From assembly GCA_002449845.1 (NCBI GenBank), contig DJXW01000042.1:21197-29451 (forward strand): a stretch of DNA of 8,255 nucleotides. The letters are read 5' to 3'. The stretch is from Prevotella sp. UBA6994. Its GTDB lineage: Bacteria; Bacteroidota; Bacteroidia; Bacteroidales; Bacteroidaceae. A program made the position numbers and the translations under genes. Position 1 is the stretch's first letter. The number at the start of each line of letters is the position of its first letter. Positions 6,201-8,255 of this stretch are shown here, piece by piece. The notes beneath the pieces are model-generated. The model ran no database searches. It was not told where the DNA came from and saw only the letters and a list, made by a program, of their open reading frames with translations.

Positions 6201-6833
6201 GTGCTGGTCAGGAGCCACGAAAGCCCATTGGCAAGCCGTGGGGAAGTCGCTGAGCATGATGTTCCATCTCAGACACCATGTGGTGGCAGTCAGGTCGGGA
6301 TTATATCCCAATGCCTGTCCTTCCACATAAGTGAAGGCAGACTCAGCGTATGGATTCTCATCGGTGAGATAAGAAGGTGTGGTGATGTTGTACACGTTGG
6401 TCATACCTGCCACGGGAGTGATAGACCAATAGCATCTGGAAGGTTTGCCGTTAGAGAAATAACTATCTACATAGATGTAGCCATCGTCAAATCTTCCCGT
6501 GAGGTGATTGCCGTTGCCCGTGTCGTCAGAGTACAGTGTGTAAACGCCGTCAGGAATCTCGCCCTCTTCGGGAGTGATGCCCATAGCGAGCGATTGGTCT
6601 TGGGCAGTTCTTACCACGAATCTCATACCAGAGTTAGACAGGATAGCTTGCGTACCCCACCATTCTCCGCGATTGTAAAACCGGTTTGCGCCTACGTTGT
6701 AGATGTACACGGTGTCTTCAGTTGTCAGCGACTTAAACGAAGGTGTGGGAACCACCCAGTCTGTAGCCGAAACCGTCAGGTTTGCCATTGTTGCAAATAG
6801 CATCAAGGACAAGCTGCGTAAAAAATGTTTCAT
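3210..6833 (-). CDS. Large secreted modular protein, three beta-sandwich-like repeats, sorting tail
   Basis: The 1207-aa product has a signal peptide (1-23, cleavage after VSA), then a beta-rich N-terminal domain (about 30-205) with many aromatic residues, possibly lectin-like. Three related modules follow, about 275-432, 572-776 and 922-1149. Each opens with an N-x-F/Y ... GW motif (INPTFDEG, INNAAFVN, VNPTYTKG), has a central LPxGxYR-type strand (GLPNGVYKVALSAF, KLPKGAYRLETRAY, GLPEGTFRLTVQGL) and ends with an aromatic strand plus G (AQLIYYG, FTLTFLG, WRLEYLG). This resembles galactose-binding-like or CBM-like folds. Acidic helical linkers (212-265, 435-570, 777-910), similar to FIVAR-type spacers, separate them. 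The tail (about 1168-1207; IFAADGRQI, KGLNIVKY, VKKIIVR) resembles a type IX secretion sorting domain. I see no catalytic domain, so a surface adhesin or glycan-binding role is an inference. Start: ATG at 6831-6833, behind a good promoter. Confidence 0.88.
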   Translation of the reverse strand: MKHFLRSLSLMLFATMANLTVSATDWVVPTPSFKSLTTEDTVYIYNVGANRFYNRGEWWGTQAILSNSGMRFVVRTAQDQSLAMGITPEEGEIPDGVYTLYSDDTGNGNHLTGRFDDGYIYVDSYFSNGKPSRCYWSITPVAGMTNVYNITTPSYLTDENPYAESAFTYVEGQALGYNPDLTATTWCLRWNIMLSDFPTACQWAFVAPDQHALFVARADLKSIADDAESKGIDLTAAKSVFDNPAATVEDINQAIATLKESISNAASPSNPTNLAGSYLINPTFDEGAGSEKGWSLESNCQNKGNKASASNDSEVLWIGDPADGAFSYPFWENWRNGNLETKMYQTMNGLPNGVYKVALSAFVQTLASENESKFNQYVYFNDQKFALTQGPFKSYSTMMIIEDGKLELGFVQTGFNNSWVGVDNAQLIYYGSSIDSYKYMTQALTENLEQELEGKLYKQSYYDDVIAAVNEANAATTKEEALAAYDKAQEKYNALMENADAYQKLQERNDYYKDAVWEKEYGGDDDLYYLTEDIISMLDECTMTTEEVNAQLAKLEETARTARENKLEPNSDVTEFINNAAFVNASGNSDFIGWEVTKSDNGFANNAGNTGVVEQWHGSAEIGSLNISQLVKLPKGAYRLETRAYYRCANDPQNAYNAWVNANGENVGDNEVHVSLFAGTASSLFNNLMKRIFTADETTAMGNGAWGTITTTNGETMYSPDNCAAANAMFNSSHDWDVAVEFIAGSEPVRLGVKGDNIGGWAWPLWDEFTLTFLGNDLESVQPIFDNVLNDAEALMEQLMSSEVKKQLQEAINTGRQAQEGSEILRNYDDFLKTVENANKSIDTYKQLMEALNELNIAITDFGSETKPETLQNAQMLYTETENEMNNGAYTDEQVAEKVNEINLMIALVRIPEGNEASDDTPVDFTSVIVNPTYTKGLKGWSQAPELADKVGVEQEATAIGTAIGFAEGWNTSFDIFQDISGLPEGTFRLTVQGLYRQEGTATDAKTWKYGYAESQGKLDILTAEEKENVVAFDPRAKFYANGDTATFTRWIFIPEDYADQETLKSGVDSEGGWTSFEDNITNPDEPATYYFPNNRLALANRCDYGWYTNELYCYVSEDGKLRIGACNKTAKNNDWVPFSNWRLEYLGKNSTHQSTTGINSSSTGNVVSQSIFAADGRQINRLAKGLNIVKYTTSDGRTLVKKIIVR

Positions 6834-6892
6834 AAGCTTGTTGTTTATAGGTTATTATAAAGTTAGTTATTAAATATATTAAGTTATGTGTA

Positions 6893-6924
6893 CAAAAGTA
6901 CAACAATTTTATAAAAACCGCAAA
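6893..6924 (-). promoter_or_regulatory. Promoter of the 1207-aa gene
   Basis: Read on the minus strand: TTTG (6924-6921), 20 nt, then TACTTTTG (6900-6893), a full match to the Bacteroidetes TTTG / TAnnTTTG promoter. Transcription would start near 6887, leaving an untranslated leader of about 53 nt with no Shine-Dalgarno sequence. Confidence 0.72.
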
Positions 6925-6938
6925 TTATTTACTTTTTA

Positions 6939-6970
6939 TTTGCCCAATTGTCGGTAAATGAGTAACTTTG
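6939..6970 (+). promoter_or_regulatory. Promoter of pnp
   Basis: TTTG (6939-6942), 20 nt, then TAACTTTG (6963-6970): an exact match to the Bacteroidetes primary-sigma promoter with the same spacing as the divergent promoter. The expected start is near 6977, giving a leader of about 48 nt before the pnp ATG. Confidence 0.75.
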
Positions 6971-6995
6971 TCCGATTTTTATTTTATATATTTAG

Positions 6996-7028
6996 ATGTT
7001 GGATAAAACAATAAGATTTTTTAGATGA
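6996..7028 (+). CDS. Possible 10-codon leader peptide overlapping the pnp start
   Basis: ATG at 6996 opens a 10-codon frame (MLDKTIRFFR) whose TGA at 7026-7028 overlaps the pnp start codon as ATGA, the classic arrangement for translational coupling. The sequence before both ATGs is similar (tttag-ATG). It lies fully within the predicted pnp transcript. Such a short frame can arise by chance. Confidence 0.3.
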   Translation: MLDKTIRFFR

Positions 7029-8255
7029 ACGTAATTACGAAAAATGTTCAATTGCCTGATGGAAGAACCATCACGATTGAAACTGGGAAATTGGCAAAGC
7101 AAACTGATGGTTCGGTGTTGCTTCGTATGGGGAACACCGTGTTGCTCGCTACAGTTTGTGCTGCAAAAGATGCTGTTCCTGGAACTGATTTTATGCCTTT
7201 GCAAGTGGACTACAGGGAACAGTATGCCGCCGCCGGACGTTTTCCAGGCGGATTTACTAAACGTGAAGGCAAAGCTTCTGACAATGAGATTTTGACCAGC
7301 CGTTTAGTTGACCGTGTCTTGCGTCCGCTCTTTCCATCAAACTATCATGCCGAAGTGTTTGTCAATGTGATGTTGTTCTCTGCCGATGGCGTAGATCAGC
7401 CTGATGCGTTGGCAGGTTTTGCTGCATCAGCAGCATTGGCTTGCTCAGACATTCCCTTCGAGTGTCCTATCAGTGAGGTTCGTGTGGCTCGCATCAATGG
7501 CGAGTATGTCATTGACCCCACATTCGAGCAGATGAAAGATGCCGACATGGATATTATGGTAGGTGCATCTGCCGAGAATATCATGATGGTGGAAGGTGAG
7601 ATGAATGAGGTGAGCGAGCAGGATTTGTTAGGTGCCTTGAAGGCTGCCATGGATGCTATCAAGCCCATGTGTGAGTTGCAGGTGGAGCTCTCTAAGGAAC
7701 TTGGCAAAGATGTGAAGCGCGAGTATGACCATGAAATCAACGACGAGGATTTGCGCAAGCAGATTAACGACGAGTTGTATCAGCCTGCTTACGACGTGAC
7801 GAAGCAAGCGCTTGAGAAACATGCTCGCCAAGAGGCTTTTGATAAGATTATCGAAGACTTCAAGACGAAATACGATGAGGCTCATGCCGATCTCTCTGAA
7901 GACGAATTGGAGGAGAAGCACGCAGAGGCAGACCGTTACTATCACGACGTGATGCGTGACGCCATGCGCCGTTGCATCCTTGACGAGGGCATACGCCTTG
8001 ACGGACGTAAGACGGATGAGATTCGCCCAATATGGTGCGAGGTGAGCCCGTTACCCATGCCTCACGGAAGTTCTATCTTTACACGTGGTGAGACCCAGTC
8101 GCTCTCTACCTGTACCCTTGGTACCAAGCTCGACGAGAAGTTGGTTGACGATGTGCTTGACAAGAGCTACATGCGTTTCTTGCTGCACTACAACTTCCCA
8201 CCGTTCTGTACAGGTGAGGCAAAGGCTTCTCGTGGCGTAGGTCGTCGTGAGATTG
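7025..8255 (+). CDS. pnp: Polyribonucleotide nucleotidyltransferase (PNPase), N-terminal part
   Basis: The gene is open at the right edge: 410 codons plus one base, of an enzyme usually just over 700 residues. PNPase degrades RNA 3' to 5' using phosphate and releases nucleoside diphosphates; it acts as a cytosolic trimer, often in the degradosome. The first RNase PH domain spans about 1-145, with the conserved tract FTKREGKASDNEILTSRLVD (77-96) followed by RVLRPLFP. The helical domain follows, including a charged stretch (about 255-325) rich in Glu, Lys and Asp. The second, catalytic RNase PH domain begins near GIRLDGRKTDEIRPI (332-346), with the phosphate-site motif FTRGETQSL (362-370) and HYNFPPFCTGE (398-408). 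The final catalytic aspartates and the KH and S1 domains lie beyond the window. Start: ATG at 7025; no Shine-Dalgarno, with an A/T-rich leader. It is divergent from the 1207-aa gene. Confidence 0.97.
   Translation, partial: MNVITKNVQLPDGRTITIETGKLAKQTDGSVLLRMGNTVLLATVCAAKDAVPGTDFMPLQVDYREQYAAAGRFPGGFTKREGKASDNEILTSRLVDRVLRPLFPSNYHAEVFVNVMLFSADGVDQPDALAGFAASAALACSDIPFECPISEVRVARINGEYVIDPTFEQMKDADMDIMVGASAENIMMVEGEMNEVSEQDLLGALKAAMDAIKPMCELQVELSKELGKDVKREYDHEINDEDLRKQINDELYQPAYDVTKQALEKHARQEAFDKIIEDFKTKYDEAHADLSEDELEEKHAEADRYYHDVMRDAMRRCILDEGIRLDGRKTDEIRPIWCEVSPLPMPHGSSIFTRGETQSLSTCTLGTKLDEKLVDDVLDKSYMRFLLHYNFPPFCTGEAKASRGVGRREI

Noticed and set aside
3297..6800. Several long open frames on the plus strand, such as 3297-3995, 4152-4679 and 6075-6800
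   Set aside because: All lie opposite the 1207-aa gene, which has a signal peptide, repeated domains and a promoter; the plus-strand translations show no domain logic.
7396..7945. Open frames on the minus strand opposite pnp
   Set aside because: They are shadows of the clearly conserved pnp reading frame.

Overview
The window looks like chromosomal DNA from a member of the Bacteroidota, most likely a Prevotella/Segatella-type Bacteroidales. The evidence is the protein sequences of the two housekeeping genes, promoters of the Bacteroidetes form TTTG-N20-TAnnTTTG, the lack of Shine-Dalgarno sequences, and secreted proteins ending in sorting-domain-like tails. The genus is an inference.

Layout. 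Positions 1-875 (+) hold the C-terminal part of ATP-dependent phosphoenolpyruvate carboxykinase (pckA), closed by a hairpin terminator (927-961). Positions 876-1933 are a gene-free kilobase packed with structured DNA: a 13-bp-stem hairpin (989-1046), a composite of short hairpins with three 21-bp repeats (1110-1253), a 9-bp inverted repeat (1269-1330), 19 exact-register 7-bp repeats (1329-1461), a 239-bp nested palindromic element (1488-1726) and a pyrimidine-rich 7-bp array (1806-1847). A promoter then leads into a 263-aa secreted protein of an unnamed Bacteroidales family (1934-2725, +). Its stop codon is the first unit of another 7-bp array (2721-2783). A short AT-rich reading frame of unknown origin (2886-3116, +) ends directly at a 16-bp-stem hairpin (3117-3160) that can serve both strands.

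Positions 3210-6833 (-) encode a 1207-aa secreted modular protein: signal peptide, N-terminal beta-rich domain, three beta-sandwich-like modules separated by helical linkers, and a C-terminal sorting-like tail. It diverges from pnp (polynucleotide phosphorylase, 7025 to window end, +). The two promoters lie back to back, with their -33 boxes 14 bp apart.

The genes do not form one pathway. pckA and pnp are core metabolism and RNA decay, and the two secreted proteins are surface or export cargo inserted between them. The most unusual content is non-coding: degenerate arrays of different sequence that all share a 7-bp period, and a 239-bp element whose two arms keep the same side hairpin with different paired bases. 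I found no CRISPR array, transposase, integrase, rRNA or tRNA gene, and no recognisable defence system.
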